Notes under the pieces: model-generated
Database searches by the model: none
Seen by the model: only the letters and a program-made list of their open reading frames with translations
Told to the model about the DNA's origin: nothing
Shown: in pieces, positions 1-9,167 of the stretch
Position numbering within the stretch: position 1 is the first letter of the stretch
Layout of the letters: the number at the start of each line of letters is the position of its first letter
Source: Kastovskya adunca ATA6-11-RM4
GTDB lineage: Bacteria; Cyanobacteriota; Cyanobacteriia; Cyanobacteriales; Coleofasciculaceae
DNA: 64,000 bases
Assembly (NCBI GenBank): GCA_019359445.1
Contig: JAHHHJ010000002.1
Coordinates: forward strand, 186,001 to 250,000
Direction of reading: 5' to 3'
Made by a program: the position numbers and the translations under genes

Positions 1-776
1 TAGCAACACGGGTACTGATTAACCCCCGCGATGTTGAAACCCATGTGGGTGTTTTGGCAACGAAAGTTACCCCTGGTTCTCCGGTAGTGATTGAGCTGTC
101 GGATGTAAAAACGAAAGAAGTTGTGGATGTCTTGGAAGTCGATGCTTGTTTAGTAGCAACGGGTCGCATCCCTGTATCAAAAGACCTCGGATTGGAGGCT
201 GTGGGCGTTGAGACAGACCGCCGGGGCTTTATTCCCGTCAATGACCAAATGGCAGTCCTATCGGGCGGAGAACCCGTCCCCAACCTCTGGGGGATTGGCG
301 ATGCGACTGGGCAACTGATGCTGGCTCACGCGGCTTCGGCTCAAGGGGTTGCGGCGGTGGAAAATATCTGTGGGCGCGATCGCCGTATGGACTATCGCAG
401 CATTCCGGCTGCCGCCTTTACCCATCCAGAAATTAGCTATGTGGGATTAAACGAACCAGCGGCGAAGGAGTTGGGCAAAGCAGAAGGCTTTGAAGTCGCG
501 TCTGTGCGCTCGTATTTTAAGGGGAATTCCAAAGCGATCGCCGAAGGCGAAGCGGATGGACTGGCTAAGGTGATTTACCGTAAAGATACGGGAGAAGTGT
601 TAGGCGTTCATATTCTCGGCATCCATGCTTCGGATTTGATTCATGAAGCTTCCAACGCGATCGCCCAGCGCCAATCTGTCAACACCCTCGCCTTTTTGGT
701 TCACGCTCACCCGACGTTATCAGAAGTTCTGGATGAAGCTTATAAACGGGCGGCGGAAGCAGAAGTCAAAGCTTAA
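1..776 (+). CDS. lpdA: Dihydrolipoyl dehydrogenase (E3), 3' part
   Basis: C-terminal part of the FAD flavoprotein that reoxidises dihydrolipoamide in 2-oxoacid dehydrogenase and glycine cleavage complexes. The reading frame is open from base 3, so the 5' end lies outside the window; an internal GTG at 45 is not the start. Visible are the FAD-binding GDATG stretch followed by LAHAASAQG, the dimerisation domain, and the HAHPTLSE motif near the end that carries the catalytic His-Glu pair. The C-terminus is complete. The last codons and the stop lie in the first copy of a 41-bp tandem repeat. Family assignment is secure. Confidence 0.95.
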   Translation, partial: ATRVLINPRDVETHVGVLATKVTPGSPVVIELSDVKTKEVVDVLEVDACLVATGRIPVSKDLGLEAVGVETDRRGFIPVNDQMAVLSGGEPVPNLWGIGDATGQLMLAHAASAQGVAAVENICGRDRRMDYRSIPAAAFTHPEISYVGLNEPAAKELGKAEGFEVASVRSYFKGNSKAIAEGEADGLAKVIYRKDTGEVLGVHILGIHASDLIHEASNAIAQRQSVNTLAFLVHAHPTLSEVLDEAYKRAAEAEVKA

Positions 777-886
777 TGACTAGTTGCGCTCTCCCTAATT
801 CCCCAGTCAAAGCTTAATGACTAGTTGCGCTCTCCCTAATTCCCCAGTCAAAGCTTAATGACTAGTTGCGCTCTCCCTAATTCCCC
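764..886 (+). repeat. Three exact tandem copies of a 41-bp unit
   Basis: Units at 764-804, 805-845 and 846-886 are identical and start with AGTCAAAGCTTAATGACTAG. The first copy covers the last three codons and stop codon of lpdA, so each later copy carries a duplicate of that gene end. Exact identity suggests a recent slippage or unequal-recombination expansion. It ends 27 bases before trpC. Confidence 0.97.
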
Positions 887-913
887 AATTCTCTAATCCC
901 TAATTGCCAATCA

Positions 914-1798
914 ATGCAGATTCGTCGCCGTCCCCCTAACCCAGCCATTAACGTCAGCATCTTGCGCTATCAAGTTGCTTTACCGGATGCTGAACCGCTT
1001 CATATTTTAGAAGAAATCGTCTGGCAGAAAGAGGCGGAAGTTGAAAAATTGCGCGATCGCCTTCCCCTAAGAGAATTGCAGAGACAGGTGCAGATGCTAC
1101 CCCCGCCTCGCAATTTTTTAGAGGCGCTGCGTTCTGGAAAAACACATCCGGCGTTGATTGCAGAGGTAAAAAAGGCATCTCCCAGCAAAGGCGTGATTCG
1201 TGAGGATTTCGATCCGGTAGCGATCGCGCAGCTTTACAGCCAAGGCGGTGCCAGCGCCATCTCGGTATTAACTGACCAAAAGTTTTTTCAAGGTAGCTTT
1301 GAGAACCTGAGGGCGGTTCGTGAGGTGGTAGAGTTGCCGCTGTTGTGTAAGGATTTCGTCATTTATCCTTACCAAATTTACTTAGCCCGCACCCACGGGG
1401 CTGATGCGGTTTTGCTAATTGCGGCGATTCTTTCCGACCAAGACCTGCAATATTTTGTCAAAATTGCCAATGCGCTACAGATGACGCCCCTAATCGAAGT
1501 GCATACCCAAGCAGAGCTAGACCGCGTATTAGCGCTCTCAGGCGTTACCCTAGTGGGTATCAACAATCGTAACTTGGAAGACTTTTCGGTCGATCTGCAA
1601 ACGACCTGCCAAATTCTAGCAACAAGTCACCGCCAATTACAGGAACGTGGCATTTTGGTCATCAGCGAATCAGGGCTGCATACTCCAGACGATCTAAGGC
1701 TCGTGGCATCGGCGGGTGCTGATGCCGTTCTCATTGGGGAGTCCATTGTGAAACAACCTGATCCCGCTGAGGCGATCGCCGCTTTGTTTCTAAGTTAA
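914..1798 (+). CDS. trpC: Indole-3-glycerol phosphate synthase
   Basis: Tryptophan pathway enzyme that closes the ring of CdRP to indole-3-glycerol phosphate with loss of CO2; cytosolic (beta-alpha)8 barrel. Of 294 residues, the catalytic lysine motif [10 protein letters not shown] is at 84-93, LLCKDF at 143-148, GINNRNL at 215-221, SESG at 251-254 and the phosphate-binding IGES near 274-277. The N-terminal extension of about 25 residues before the helical cap is usual in cyanobacteria. It follows lpdA on the same strand after 137 bases that are mostly tandem repeat; nothing shows an operon with other trp genes. Confidence 0.96.
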   Translation: MQIRRRPPNPAINVSILRYQVALPDAEPLHILEEIVWQKEAEVEKLRDRLPLRELQRQVQMLPPPRNFLEALRSGKTHPALIAEVKKASPSKGVIREDFDPVAIAQLYSQGGASAISVLTDQKFFQGSFENLRAVREVVELPLLCKDFVIYPYQIYLARTHGADAVLLIAAILSDQDLQYFVKIANALQMTPLIEVHTQAELDRVLALSGVTLVGINNRNLEDFSVDLQTTCQILATSHRQLQERGILVISESGLHTPDDLRLVASAGADAVLIGESIVKQPDPAEAIAALFLS

Positions 1799-1810
1799 TG
1801 AGACACGGCG

Positions 1811-1853
1811 CTACCCCCTTGGGTAATCGCTCTTCACACTACCCCCTGGGGTA
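1811..1853. promoter_or_regulatory. Two repeated TACCCC/GGGGTA palindromes
   Basis: Two 14-bp inverted repeats, 1812-1825 (TACCC-N4-GGGTA) and 1840-1853 (TACCCC-CT-GGGGTA), lie 28 bp apart in the 84-bp gap between trpC and the next gene. Each is followed by ATC. Paired palindromes at this spacing could be an operator for a dimeric regulator of the downstream gene. No factor can be named and the function is inference. Confidence 0.45.
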
Positions 1854-1882
1854 ATCAGCAGTTTTGAGGTAGATCAGGTTTC

Positions 1883-2167
1883 ATGAAGCCAATTCCCATT
1901 CCGTCTTATATCCACTATGAGATGCTTCTACAGCTGTTAGAACGCCAAACTGCATTTGCGGCAAATCAACAACCCGCCATTCGAGAGCAAGTGCATCAGC
2001 TGATCAGCACGCTTCGCAAAGCGTTGGCACAGCAAAAGCAACTTGAACAAAGCTGTCAGCGGGCGAGTTTGCCTGTGGAGTACCGTTGGTCGCTCAACAG
2101 CATAAATGTTCAAGAACCGCCATCAGATGGTTTACCACGACGCCGGGAACCGGAAGTCAGGAGCTAG
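1883..2167 (+). CDS. Small cyanobacterial protein, DUF5340-like
   Basis: 94 residues with no signal peptide or membrane segment. Residues 1-65 look mostly helical, with HYEMLLQLLERQT near the N-terminus and glutamine-rich amphipathic helices, followed by a short tail rich in Pro and Arg. The sequence recalls the cyanobacterial family DUF5340 of unknown function; the family name is from memory and was not searched. It lies 84 bases after trpC on the same strand, behind a pair of palindromes, and may be separately controlled. Confidence 0.65.
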   Translation: MKPIPIPSYIHYEMLLQLLERQTAFAANQQPAIREQVHQLISTLRKALAQQKQLEQSCQRASLPVEYRWSLNSINVQEPPSDGLPRRREPEVRS

Positions 2168-2508
2168 TCGCTGGTGGCATAATCTGGGATGTCAAGTAAA
2201 GGCACCAAGTGTGAAGGATAAAGTATAAAGTTTCAACCCCATAAATAAATTCCGGGGCTGGAAGTTAGGACATAGTAATGGTTCGATGTTTAAACTTACT
2301 CCTACAGATATTTTTCTGCTCTCTGGTATAAAAAAGGGCTTGAGACTATTGATGGACTTTCGCTTTTTATCCTTCATACTTTTTGGTCAAGTAGGCAAAT
2401 TGGTGTTTAGTGATAGGTTATGGGATTAGGGCAATCCGTTCGCTAAAGCTCCCTTGTTTACGTTGAGGCTGACAGCTAAAAGCGAATCGCTACTCGGAGG
2501 ACAATTAA
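2168..2508. other. Intergenic region before aminotransferase
   Basis: No convincing gene. A 61-codon minus-strand frame (2192-2377) has no recognisable protein features. The last bases hold a strong ribosome binding site, GGAGG at 2496-2500, eight bases before the next ATG. The region probably contains the promoter of that gene. Confidence 0.5.
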
Positions 2509-3663
2509 ATGGACGACAAACTGATGTTGATGATTCCGGGCCCGACTCCGGTACCGGAACAAGTGTTGCTCGCACTGGCGAAGCACCCGATTGGTCACCG
2601 CAGCGGTGACTTTAATAAAATCATGGCGGAGGTGACTCAAAACCTCAAATGGCTACACCAGACTGAGAATGATGTTTTATCGTTAACCGTCAGCGGTACG
2701 GGGGCAATGGAAGCAGGGATAATTAATTTCCTGAGTCCGGGCGATCGCGTATTGGTTGGCTGTAATGGGAAGTTTGGCGATCGCTGGGCCGAAATGAGCG
2801 CGGCTTTTGGCTTGGAGGTGGATACCGTTAAGGCAGAGTGGGGTCAACCCCTGGCTCCCGAAGAATTTAAAGCCAAGCTAGAGGCGGATACAGACAAACA
2901 AATCAAAGCGGTAATTATTACCCATAGCGAGACTTCTACGGGCGTTCTTAATGACCTAGAAACGATTAACCGCCATGTGAAAGCCCACGGGGAAGCGTTG
3001 ATTATTGTCGATGCCGTCACCAGTTTGGGAGCAGTAAATCTACCTATTGACAAATGGGGTTTAGATGTTGTTGCTTCCGGTGCTCAAAAAGGTTATATGA
3101 TTCCGCCAGGAATCGGTTTTGTTGCTGTTAGCCCTAAAGCCTGGGAAGCTTACAAAACGGCAAAGTTGCCCCGTTTCTACCTGGATTTGGGCAAGTATCG
3201 TAAGGATGCGGCGAAAAACACCACGCCCTTTACGCCGCCTGTGAATTTGATGGTGGCGCTGCAAGTGGCATTACGAATGATGCAGTCGGAAGGCTTGGAG
3301 GCGATTTTTGCTCGTCATCAGCGTCTAATGCAGGCAACTCGCGAAGCGGTAAAGGCAATGAATTTACCCCTGTTTGCCCCGGATGGTCATTCTAGTCCGG
3401 CAATTACGGCGGTAGCACCAACGAATGTAGAATCTGAACAAATCCGCTCGGTGATGAAAAAGCAATTTGATATTGCCCTAGCGGGAGGACAAGACCACTA
3501 CAAGGGTAAAATCTTCCGCATCGGTCATTTGGGATTTGTGAGCGATCGCGATATTCTCACTGCAATTGCGGCATTGGAAGCGACCCTACGCGAGTTGAGT
3601 TATGAGTCGATGAGCCCAGGAGCAGGGGTAGCCGCCGCCGCACGGGTGTTTGCTCAATCTTAG
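2509..3663 (+). CDS. Class V aminotransferase (alanine/serine-glyoxylate type)
   Basis: PLP enzyme of the serine/alanine-glyoxylate aminotransferase group; in cyanobacteria this protein was long annotated as a 'soluble hydrogenase 42 kDa subunit'. 384 residues. It starts with the GPTPVP motif; HSETSTG is at 139-145, the PLP-ring aspartate is D168 in VDAV, and the Schiff-base lysine is K194 in SGAQKG. Probable role: glyoxylate to glycine in photorespiration. Start supported by GGAGG eight bases upstream. Monocistronic, ending in a strong hairpin terminator. Exact amino donor cannot be read from sequence. Confidence 0.9.
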   Translation: MDDKLMLMIPGPTPVPEQVLLALAKHPIGHRSGDFNKIMAEVTQNLKWLHQTENDVLSLTVSGTGAMEAGIINFLSPGDRVLVGCNGKFGDRWAEMSAAFGLEVDTVKAEWGQPLAPEEFKAKLEADTDKQIKAVIITHSETSTGVLNDLETINRHVKAHGEALIIVDAVTSLGAVNLPIDKWGLDVVASGAQKGYMIPPGIGFVAVSPKAWEAYKTAKLPRFYLDLGKYRKDAAKNTTPFTPPVNLMVALQVALRMMQSEGLEAIFARHQRLMQATREAVKAMNLPLFAPDGHSSPAITAVAPTNVESEQIRSVMKKQFDIALAGGQDHYKGKIFRIGHLGFVSDRDILTAIAALEATLRELSYESMSPGAGVAAAARVFAQS

Positions 3664-3674
3664 TCTTGGTATAT

Positions 3675-3713
3675 ACAAAAAAAGAGCGGGTTTATAAGCC
3701 TGCTCTTTTTTTG
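3675..3713 (+). terminator. Rho-independent terminator
   Basis: A-run, then AGAGC-GGG ... CC-TGCTCT hairpin, then a run of T residues, starting 14 bases after the aminotransferase stop codon. Confidence 0.9.
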
Positions 3714-3829
3714 CTTTGAGATAAATTGTGAATAAAAACATTGTCTTCGTCTTTGAATTTGCCTGACACTAACACCAAGGCATAATCGCGGTCGAATCAC
3801 TTGTTTGTTCCTCGCTGCTTCACCAATTC

Positions 3830-4021
3830 TTATACTGTTTCCAGCCAGTCATAGATTCGATCTAACTGCTCAAGGGTCACTAGACCATACTGCCAGAGAA
3901 TCATTGGTAAAGGGCCAGGGTCTTGCTCACGGTATCGTTGCGCGATCGCTAACGACGCGGTGGAAATTGATAATTCTTCTTGGAGAAAGCGAAGAAATCT
4001 AGAATCAGTTGCAGGTGCCAT
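3830..4021 (-). CDS. DUF2949 family small protein
   Basis: 63-residue cytosolic protein of a family restricted to cyanobacteria (DUF2949), function unknown. The whole length matches the family pattern as I know it: an N-terminal RFLQEEL helix, then REQDPGPLPMILWQYGLVTLEQLDRI, which resembles a short winged-helix or MshEN-like fold. It is transcribed toward the aminotransferase, convergent with it, so its message may share the hairpin region at 3675-3713. Confidence 0.85.
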   Translation of the reverse strand: MAPATDSRFLRFLQEELSISTASLAIAQRYREQDPGPLPMILWQYGLVTLEQLDRIYDWLETV

Positions 4022-4656
4022 CGTTCATTTCACCTCTTTGTTTAGGCTCTATTTTGTAGCTGATAGCTTCAGTCATTGGGTTATCAGTAGCCAGTCTTTT
4101 ATCCGTCTACTAGTATTGGTTTTTTTTCTTAACTACATATTGAGGGAGAGAACCTTTTCTATGAGTGTTGGGAATCTCTCTTAAGTAGTGATTTGCGTTA
4201 CTTGGTGAAGGTGATTAGCGGTTGAATCATCCGTGGTGATTTCCTGCCAAATCGCCTTGTTACTAAAGGTTTTCAGTCGAGAGAGAGCAAAAACTCCGCA
4301 TTAGGGCTGCAAGTGACGGCAACCTAATTTACAGTTTTTAGCAAACTTGGTATAACTGCTTCCTGTTAAAAGTGCTTTAAATTCAGCTATGAGTCAAGCT
4401 AAAGCTTTAACTCACAACAGATTCCTTATGTCAAACTTTCCTCACACCAAGGCTTAGACGGCTTGCCGTTAAGTCTTTGTTCCGTAACGTCCTCACACCA
4501 AAGACGCAGTTATCTCAATAGAGTTGAGAAAGGATTCAATGGTTAAGAATATCCGAAATCTGAAGCTTTCTTCTCTGTCTTCAGAAAGAGTAACTTACTT
4601 TCTTTAGAAACGTTCTAAAAGTTTAAATGAAATTTTCGATAGTTACTATAAAGAAA
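4022..4656. other. 635-bp intergenic region with small hairpins
   Basis: No credible coding frame on either strand. A TCTCAA-tagag-TTGAGA hairpin lies at 4513-4529, a TTTAGAA-acg-TTCTAAA hairpin at 4603-4619, and the motif CTCACACCAA occurs twice (4441 and about 4491). The second hairpin lies just after the DUF192 stop codon on the minus strand and could help end that transcript. The region also holds the DUF2949 promoter. A small RNA is possible but not shown. Confidence 0.4.
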
Positions 4657-5325
4657 TTAAGAAGAAGGAGATTCTGTATCCGGAGTGGTACTTGGAGCGA
4701 AATTGACCTGAACGCGATCGCCTACTGATAAACCCAGTTCCGCAGCCCTACCTCCCCGAAGTTCAATCACCTGGTCAATTTCCACGCTCTGACCTGGCCC
4801 ATAAGTCTTACAGGGTTCAGCTTTACAGGGAGGAACATCAGCCGCGATCGCCTTAATTTCCCCATCCCGCAAAAATACCATATCCAGAGGAATCTTAACA
4901 TTCTTCATCCAAAAGTTGACGGGCCGGGGCGGGTCAAAGGGAAACAGCATTCCCCGACTATCCGCTACCGAGTCCCTATACATCAAGCCGATTGATTGCT
5001 GTTGTAGGGTACGGGCAACTTCTAGAGCGATCGTCTTACCACCCATTTTTGCCTGCGCTGTAATCGGCAGCGATTGCGCTGAAGAAATGGGGGCTTGTGA
5101 AACCTCAGAAGGGGGAGGCGGCAGGGTTTTTCCAGACTTTAGAGGGGTTTGGGCGCTTGAGGAGTCAGATGCCGAGGTCGAACAGCCTAGTAGCACTACA
5201 CACAGCAGCACTTCCAGGAAAGCAGTCCAACGCAGACCTTTGCGGACGTTCTGAGCTATTGAGGTGGGATTCGGCAGTGACGCCACTAACCCGGCTGGGT
5301 TCTGAGTAAGACGAGAGCGTTTCAT
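4657..5325 (-). CDS. DUF192 domain lipoprotein
   Basis: 222 residues from ATG 5325; a GTG eight codons upstream (5349) is an alternative. The N-terminus has a basic stretch and a hydrophobic segment ending in the lipobox-like VLLGCS, so a lipid-anchored envelope protein is likely, followed by a Ser/Pro-rich linker. The C-terminal ~110 residues are a DUF192 domain: RGMLFPF, a central NFWMKNVKIPLDMVF block and a closing VIELRGGRAAELGLSVGD. Biochemical function of DUF192 is unknown. Stands alone, upstream of nblR on the same strand order but separated by about 95 bases. Confidence 0.88.
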   Translation of the reverse strand: MKRSRLTQNPAGLVASLPNPTSIAQNVRKGLRWTAFLEVLLCVVLLGCSTSASDSSSAQTPLKSGKTLPPPPSEVSQAPISSAQSLPITAQAKMGGKTIALEVARTLQQQSIGLMYRDSVADSRGMLFPFDPPRPVNFWMKNVKIPLDMVFLRDGEIKAIAADVPPCKAEPCKTYGPGQSVEIDQVIELRGGRAAELGLSVGDRVQVNFAPSTTPDTESPSS

Positions 5326-5419
5326 GGAATTATTTTGGGCTGTAACCACAGGGGATGTTATAGCATCTTTTCACCCAGTTTGTGGGACAGGGCGATCGGA
5401 CTCTCCCCATCTGCTGTGG

Positions 5420-6115
5420 TTAAGACTCTCTCAACACGTATCCAACGCCCCGCACTGTCTGAATTAAACGCTTCTCACCTTCATTTTCGATTTTGAGGCG
5501 CAGGTAGCGAATGTACACTTCAATAACGTTGGATTCGCCCATGAAGTCGTAACCCCACACATTTTCTAAAATCTGTTCGCGGGTCAAGACTTCGCGGGGA
5601 TGAGACATTAAATACTTGAGGAGTTCAAATTCTTTCATCGTCAAGTCAATGACCCGTCCGTTACGCATGGCTCTACGAGTTGCCAGATCCAAAACCAGCT
5701 CGCTAAAGCGTAATTGTTCCGAAGCACTAGCCGTGGGATGCAGGTAAAGGCGCACCATTTGCAGAAACGTCTCGGCGCGATAGGGCTTCAAAAAATAATC
5801 ATCTGCCCCCGCTTCTAAACAAGCCACCCGGTCATCTACTGCTTCCCGCGCCATCAACATCAACACGGGCACTCGCGAGCCAGAGCGCCGCAGTTGGCTA
5901 CAAAAACTTAGCCCTGAGTCTCCCGGTAGCGCTCTATCTACTACCACCATTGCCGGCTGGATTTCGCTAGCTTGATGCCAACCCGCACGGGCATCTGCTG
6001 CCACAACGGTTGTGTAACCCGCTTCTCTCAAATCGAGGCTGAGCCGTTCAGCTAAGGCTTCGTCGGTTTCGACTAGCAAGACGCAGGGGTTGTGGTCAAA
6101 AGTAGCAGGGCGCAT
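5420..6115 (-). CDS. nblR: OmpR-type response regulator, NblR-like
   Basis: 231 residues from ATG 6115 (an upstream start at 6148 is less likely). Receiver domain about 11-125, DNA-binding winged helix about 138-230 (LTMKEFELLKYL ... TVRGVGYVL). The phosphoacceptor-position aspartate is D60 and the conserved lysine K110, but the usual second acidic residue is T17 and the usual switch Thr/Ser is M88. A degenerate acceptor pocket agrees with what is known of NblR, which acts without phosphorylation in control of phycobilisome degradation under nutrient stress. Assignment to NblR rather than a relative rests on overall resemblance. Confidence 0.78.
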   Translation of the reverse strand: MRPATFDHNPCVLLVETDEALAERLSLDLREAGYTTVVAADARAGWHQASEIQPAMVVVDRALPGDSGLSFCSQLRRSGSRVPVLMLMAREAVDDRVACLEAGADDYFLKPYRAETFLQMVRLYLHPTASASEQLRFSELVLDLATRRAMRNGRVIDLTMKEFELLKYLMSHPREVLTREQILENVWGYDFMGESNVIEVYIRYLRLKIENEGEKRLIQTVRGVGYVLRES

Positions 6116-6257
6116 AAGACAGCATTTAACCTTCAAGCGATCGCTCAAGGTAGCGCTAAAGTACCAAGACTAGTTTTAAGTTAGTCATGCCTACAGTGTA
6201 CACAGCAAAACCTGGATTGAGTATATTTACTTGTTTTGGGTCGGAAGAGGGGCGATC

Positions 6258-6341
6258 GTGGCACACGGCACCATTCTGGAAGAGGATGGTAAGCGGCAGT
6301 TTCAGCTAGGCTATGAGTGGTTTTTAGGAATGCCTCTGTAA
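6258..6341 (+). other. Short protein-like frame, possible gene relic
   Basis: A 27-codon frame (GTG start, stop TAA) reading ILEEDGKRQFQLGYEWFLG looks like the end of a real protein and lies just before the SDR gene. No longer frame extends upstream. Could be a 3' relic or chance; origin not recognised. Confidence 0.25.
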
Positions 6342-6360
6342 TCGAACTATTGGAGTTCAC

Positions 6361-7026
6361 ATGGCAACTTATCTAGTTACGGGTGCTAATCGCGGCATTG
6401 GTTACGAATACTGCCGCCAAGTGCAAGCGCGAGGCGATCGCGTTATTGCCGTCTGTCGCACTGCTTCTGAGGAGTTGAAGCAGCTAGGGGTACAGGTTGA
6501 GGAAGGGGTTGATATTACCTCTGATGCTTCGGTTGCAGATTTACGCGATCGCCTAGGTGATACGACGATTGATGTTCTGATTAACAATGCCGGAATTATC
6601 AAGCGCGTGACGCTGGAAGACTTGAATTTTGACAGCATTCGGGAACAGTTTGAGGTTAATGCTTTGGGAGCATTACGAGTGACTCAGGCGCTATTGCCAC
6701 TGCTCAAGGCAGGTTCCAAGATTGTGCTGATGACAAGCCGGATGGGTTCAATTGCAGACAATACCTCTGGCAGTTCCTATGGCTACCGGATGTCGAAGGT
6801 GGCGTTGTCGATGGCAGGCAAGTCGCTATCTCTCGATCTCAAAGGGCGTGCGATCGCGGTGGCAATTCTGCATCCTGGGTTAGTTCAAACCCGCATGACG
6901 AACTTTACATCGGGTGGCATTACGCCGGAGGAATCGGTGAAGGGGTTGTTGGCTCGAATTGAAGAGTTGACGCTGGAGAATACAGGTACTTTTTGGCACG
7001 CTAATGGTGAGGTGCTGCCGTGGTAG
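6361..7026 (+). CDS. Short-chain dehydrogenase/reductase (SDR)
   Basis: Classical SDR of 221 residues, NAD(P)(H)-dependent oxidoreductase of unknown substrate. The Rossmann motif TGANRGIG is at 7-14, NNAG at 75-78, the catalytic Ser about 126 (MTSR) and the Tyr-Lys pair at Y142-K146 in YGYRMSK. Length is a little short of the usual 250 and resembles the C-factor/sniffer-type group. Single gene, followed by an inverted repeat at 7149-7189 and convergent with the ATPase gene. Confidence 0.92.
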   Translation: MATYLVTGANRGIGYEYCRQVQARGDRVIAVCRTASEELKQLGVQVEEGVDITSDASVADLRDRLGDTTIDVLINNAGIIKRVTLEDLNFDSIREQFEVNALGALRVTQALLPLLKAGSKIVLMTSRMGSIADNTSGSSYGYRMSKVALSMAGKSLSLDLKGRAIAVAILHPGLVQTRMTNFTSGGITPEESVKGLLARIEELTLENTGTFWHANGEVLPW

Positions 7027-7148
7027 GTGCGTGACAGAGATTGGGGGATTGGGAGTTATTGCTTTAAGAGCGATCGCCCAATGGGACTTTTATAGTCGAT
7101 AGTGAAGCAACTTTAGATGATATTCAAAAGCAGGCAAAGATTATTAAT

Positions 7149-7189
7149 CCGTCCAGTGTATGCGGTTAGCAGTGCCATACACCAGACGG
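7149..7189. terminator. Inverted repeat between convergent genes
   Basis: CCGTC-ca-GTGTATG, 13-base loop, CATACAC-ca-GACGG: twelve paired bases in two blocks. It lies between the ends of the SDR and the ATPase gene, so a bidirectional terminator or RNA-stabilising hairpin is likely. There is no clear T-run. Confidence 0.5.
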
Positions 7190-7254
7190 CACTAATATCT
7201 GTTACCTAAAAGCTTAAGAAGGATACTCAGCAACTACCTCTTGGTATTGGCATT

Positions 7255-9039
7255 CTAAATAACATCCTTTACCTTACCCATTAAGGACTCTGTGAACTTA
7301 CCCCAGTCACTCCGCAGCTCTGAAAAATGTTCGCGTGGATTGTCATCCATTGATTCAGCTTTACCATAAGCAATGATGAGTAAGGTTAAAGCTTCTATAG
7401 AGCGCCTAGCCGCTTTGGTAGCTTCATCTCCAGAGATGCTCCCAGGCATTGCATCAGCAATACGACGAAGAGGTTCCCACATTTCTCGGTAAAAGCGATG
7501 CCGTGTATTAAAGGTAATAATCACTTTTCCGTCAATGTGCTGAGTATCTATCAGTAAATTACCTCGAATATCAACAAATTCAACAACAAACGGCAAGTCC
7601 TTGATAGTTTCTTGATATTCCTCTTGTTTCTTTTTGTCTTCACCGACAACATCACGTGCTAAATCTACGAAAATTTGCGATTTTTCTTGATTTGATATCT
7701 TGGTTTTAACACGACTTTTAGGCAGTGTTATGTTAGCTTCTTTAACTGCTTGAAGAACAAGGAGATTTTCTCCATTACCTTTATTTGATTTCCTTGCAAC
7801 TTCACCCCAAATATTATTTAGAGAATTGCGCGCTTCCTCAATGTAGCTGTTGAGAAAGGTGCGTATTTCAGTTCGCAATTCATCGTGAGGTTCTACGCCA
7901 CGTTTAACGTTACGAACTCCAAAATACGAATCTAACTCTGGTTTAAATGCAACTTCAATCCCAATAAATCGGTCGCGATCTTCAACACCTTTAGGAAAAA
8001 TTCGAGGAACATTTGTGTAATTAATCTCACGGTTAAGACGAACAAAGCTGATGGCACCTTGATTATCTTGTAATCGCAGTGTTTTTCGAGCAAAATTATC
8101 ATTAGCCATACCACGCTGGCGTGCTACCTCACTTGGATAAAGAGTAACTGTGACTGTACATATTGAGCCGCCAACTTTAATGTTCCCCTGTGCAATTTGA
8201 GTAGCAGAAAAATGATCTTTTGAAGCTTCTGGCAAAGGTAAAGAGTGTTCTTTGTTTTCCTTATTCGCTCCTTTTCGCAGACGTTGATAGTATTTGAAGA
8301 TTTCCCGATCCGCCCATGTTCCTTTCATAAGGTAAAGAGGATCGTATGGGAGGAGATCGGTTCCATCAAAAGAAATACGAATTCCTTCATTTAGAAAATA
8401 ACGAAACATCCGAGCTAGCTCATGTTTTACCTCTGCTTTCAAAGCTTGTGCATCAGAAGCTTGCTGACCTTCTTCAAGGCGATCAACTTTTGACCAAACT
8501 ACGATGGTTCCAGAGCCTTTGGGAGCGTAGGTAAAAATATTATCTGGAATTGATTCTATATTCGGAAAAGCAATGCCAACTGTTTCACCTTCCCTTTCCT
8601 GAATTAGAGCTTCCTCCAAATCAAACCATACATGATGCCATTCTTGTTCATTTGTACGACTCCAAACGTCAATGCGCTGACCATAATTGAGGGCAGCAAG
8701 TTTCGCACCCACTCCATATTTTCCGATTGTGTCAGTTCGCATATAACGAGTTGAATATCCTAATTGGAGATAGTGTTGTAGGACATCAAGTTCCATTCCA
8801 TCACCATCATCAATAATTATTATTTGGTGAATATGCCGCTTACCAGACTTAGTTTTAGATTCTTCAAAGTGCAGAGTAATATTGTTGGCGTTAGCTTCTA
8901 GGCTATTATCGATAACTTCACCTAGTGCGGCTGACAAACTATAGCCCGAATCCCGCAGTGACTGCAAAGCATACCCTGTTAAGACAACAGGAATTTTTTC
9001 ACTTGAGGCTGGTTGGTTAGTAGTTTCTTGAAGTACCAT
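7255..9039 (-). CDS. GHKL (MORC/MutL-like) ATP-binding protein
   Basis: 594 residues. The N-terminal third is a GHKL ATPase fold: N-box E41...D44-N45 in GEVIDNSLEANA, Mg/ATP motif DDGDGM at 77-82, and lid motif GKYGVGAKLAAL at 106-117. This is followed by an S5-like second half of the ATPase module and about 250 charged residues with no domain I recognise. No histidine-kinase DHp box or receiver is present, so it is a MORC/MutL/Hsp90-type ATPase. Related GHKL proteins occur in restriction and conflict loci. Preceded on the same strand by a small HTH gene and a 12-bp inverted repeat. Base composition is more AT-rich than its neighbours, which suggests acquisition. Confidence 0.85.
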   Translation of the reverse strand: MVLQETTNQPASSEKIPVVLTGYALQSLRDSGYSLSAALGEVIDNSLEANANNITLHFEESKTKSGKRHIHQIIIIDDGDGMELDVLQHYLQLGYSTRYMRTDTIGKYGVGAKLAALNYGQRIDVWSRTNEQEWHHVWFDLEEALIQEREGETVGIAFPNIESIPDNIFTYAPKGSGTIVVWSKVDRLEEGQQASDAQALKAEVKHELARMFRYFLNEGIRISFDGTDLLPYDPLYLMKGTWADREIFKYYQRLRKGANKENKEHSLPLPEASKDHFSATQIAQGNIKVGGSICTVTVTLYPSEVARQRGMANDNFARKTLRLQDNQGAISFVRLNREINYTNVPRIFPKGVEDRDRFIGIEVAFKPELDSYFGVRNVKRGVEPHDELRTEIRTFLNSYIEEARNSLNNIWGEVARKSNKGNGENLLVLQAVKEANITLPKSRVKTKISNQEKSQIFVDLARDVVGEDKKKQEEYQETIKDLPFVVEFVDIRGNLLIDTQHIDGKVIITFNTRHRFYREMWEPLRRIADAMPGSISGDEATKAARRSIEALTLLIIAYGKAESMDDNPREHFSELRSDWGKFTESLMGKVKDVI

Positions 9040-9115
9040 AATTTTCTCCTGACCTGCTGAATTAAACTGAAAGTGATTCTAGTTGTCAAATAATCAAATG
9101 TTTTGGAATGTTTTA

Positions 9116-9158
9116 CCCAAAGATCCCTAACTTAGAAAAAACCTTTGGGATCTTTGGG
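9116..9158. promoter_or_regulatory. Perfect 12-bp inverted repeat upstream of the ATPase
   Basis: CCCAAAGATCCC (9116-9127) and GGGATCTTTGGG (9147-9158) are perfect inverted copies 19 bases apart. They sit between the HTH gene stop (9168) and the ATPase start (9039), about 77 bases before the ATPase start codon. It is not followed by a T-run on the minus strand. It could be an operator for the HTH protein or an attenuator between the two genes. Confidence 0.6.
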
Positions 9159-9167
9159 ATTAAGGCA

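Noticed and set aside
2192-2377. 61-codon minus-strand frame before the aminotransferase
   Set aside because: No ribosome binding site, no domain, composition like intergenic AT-rich DNA; region fits a promoter.
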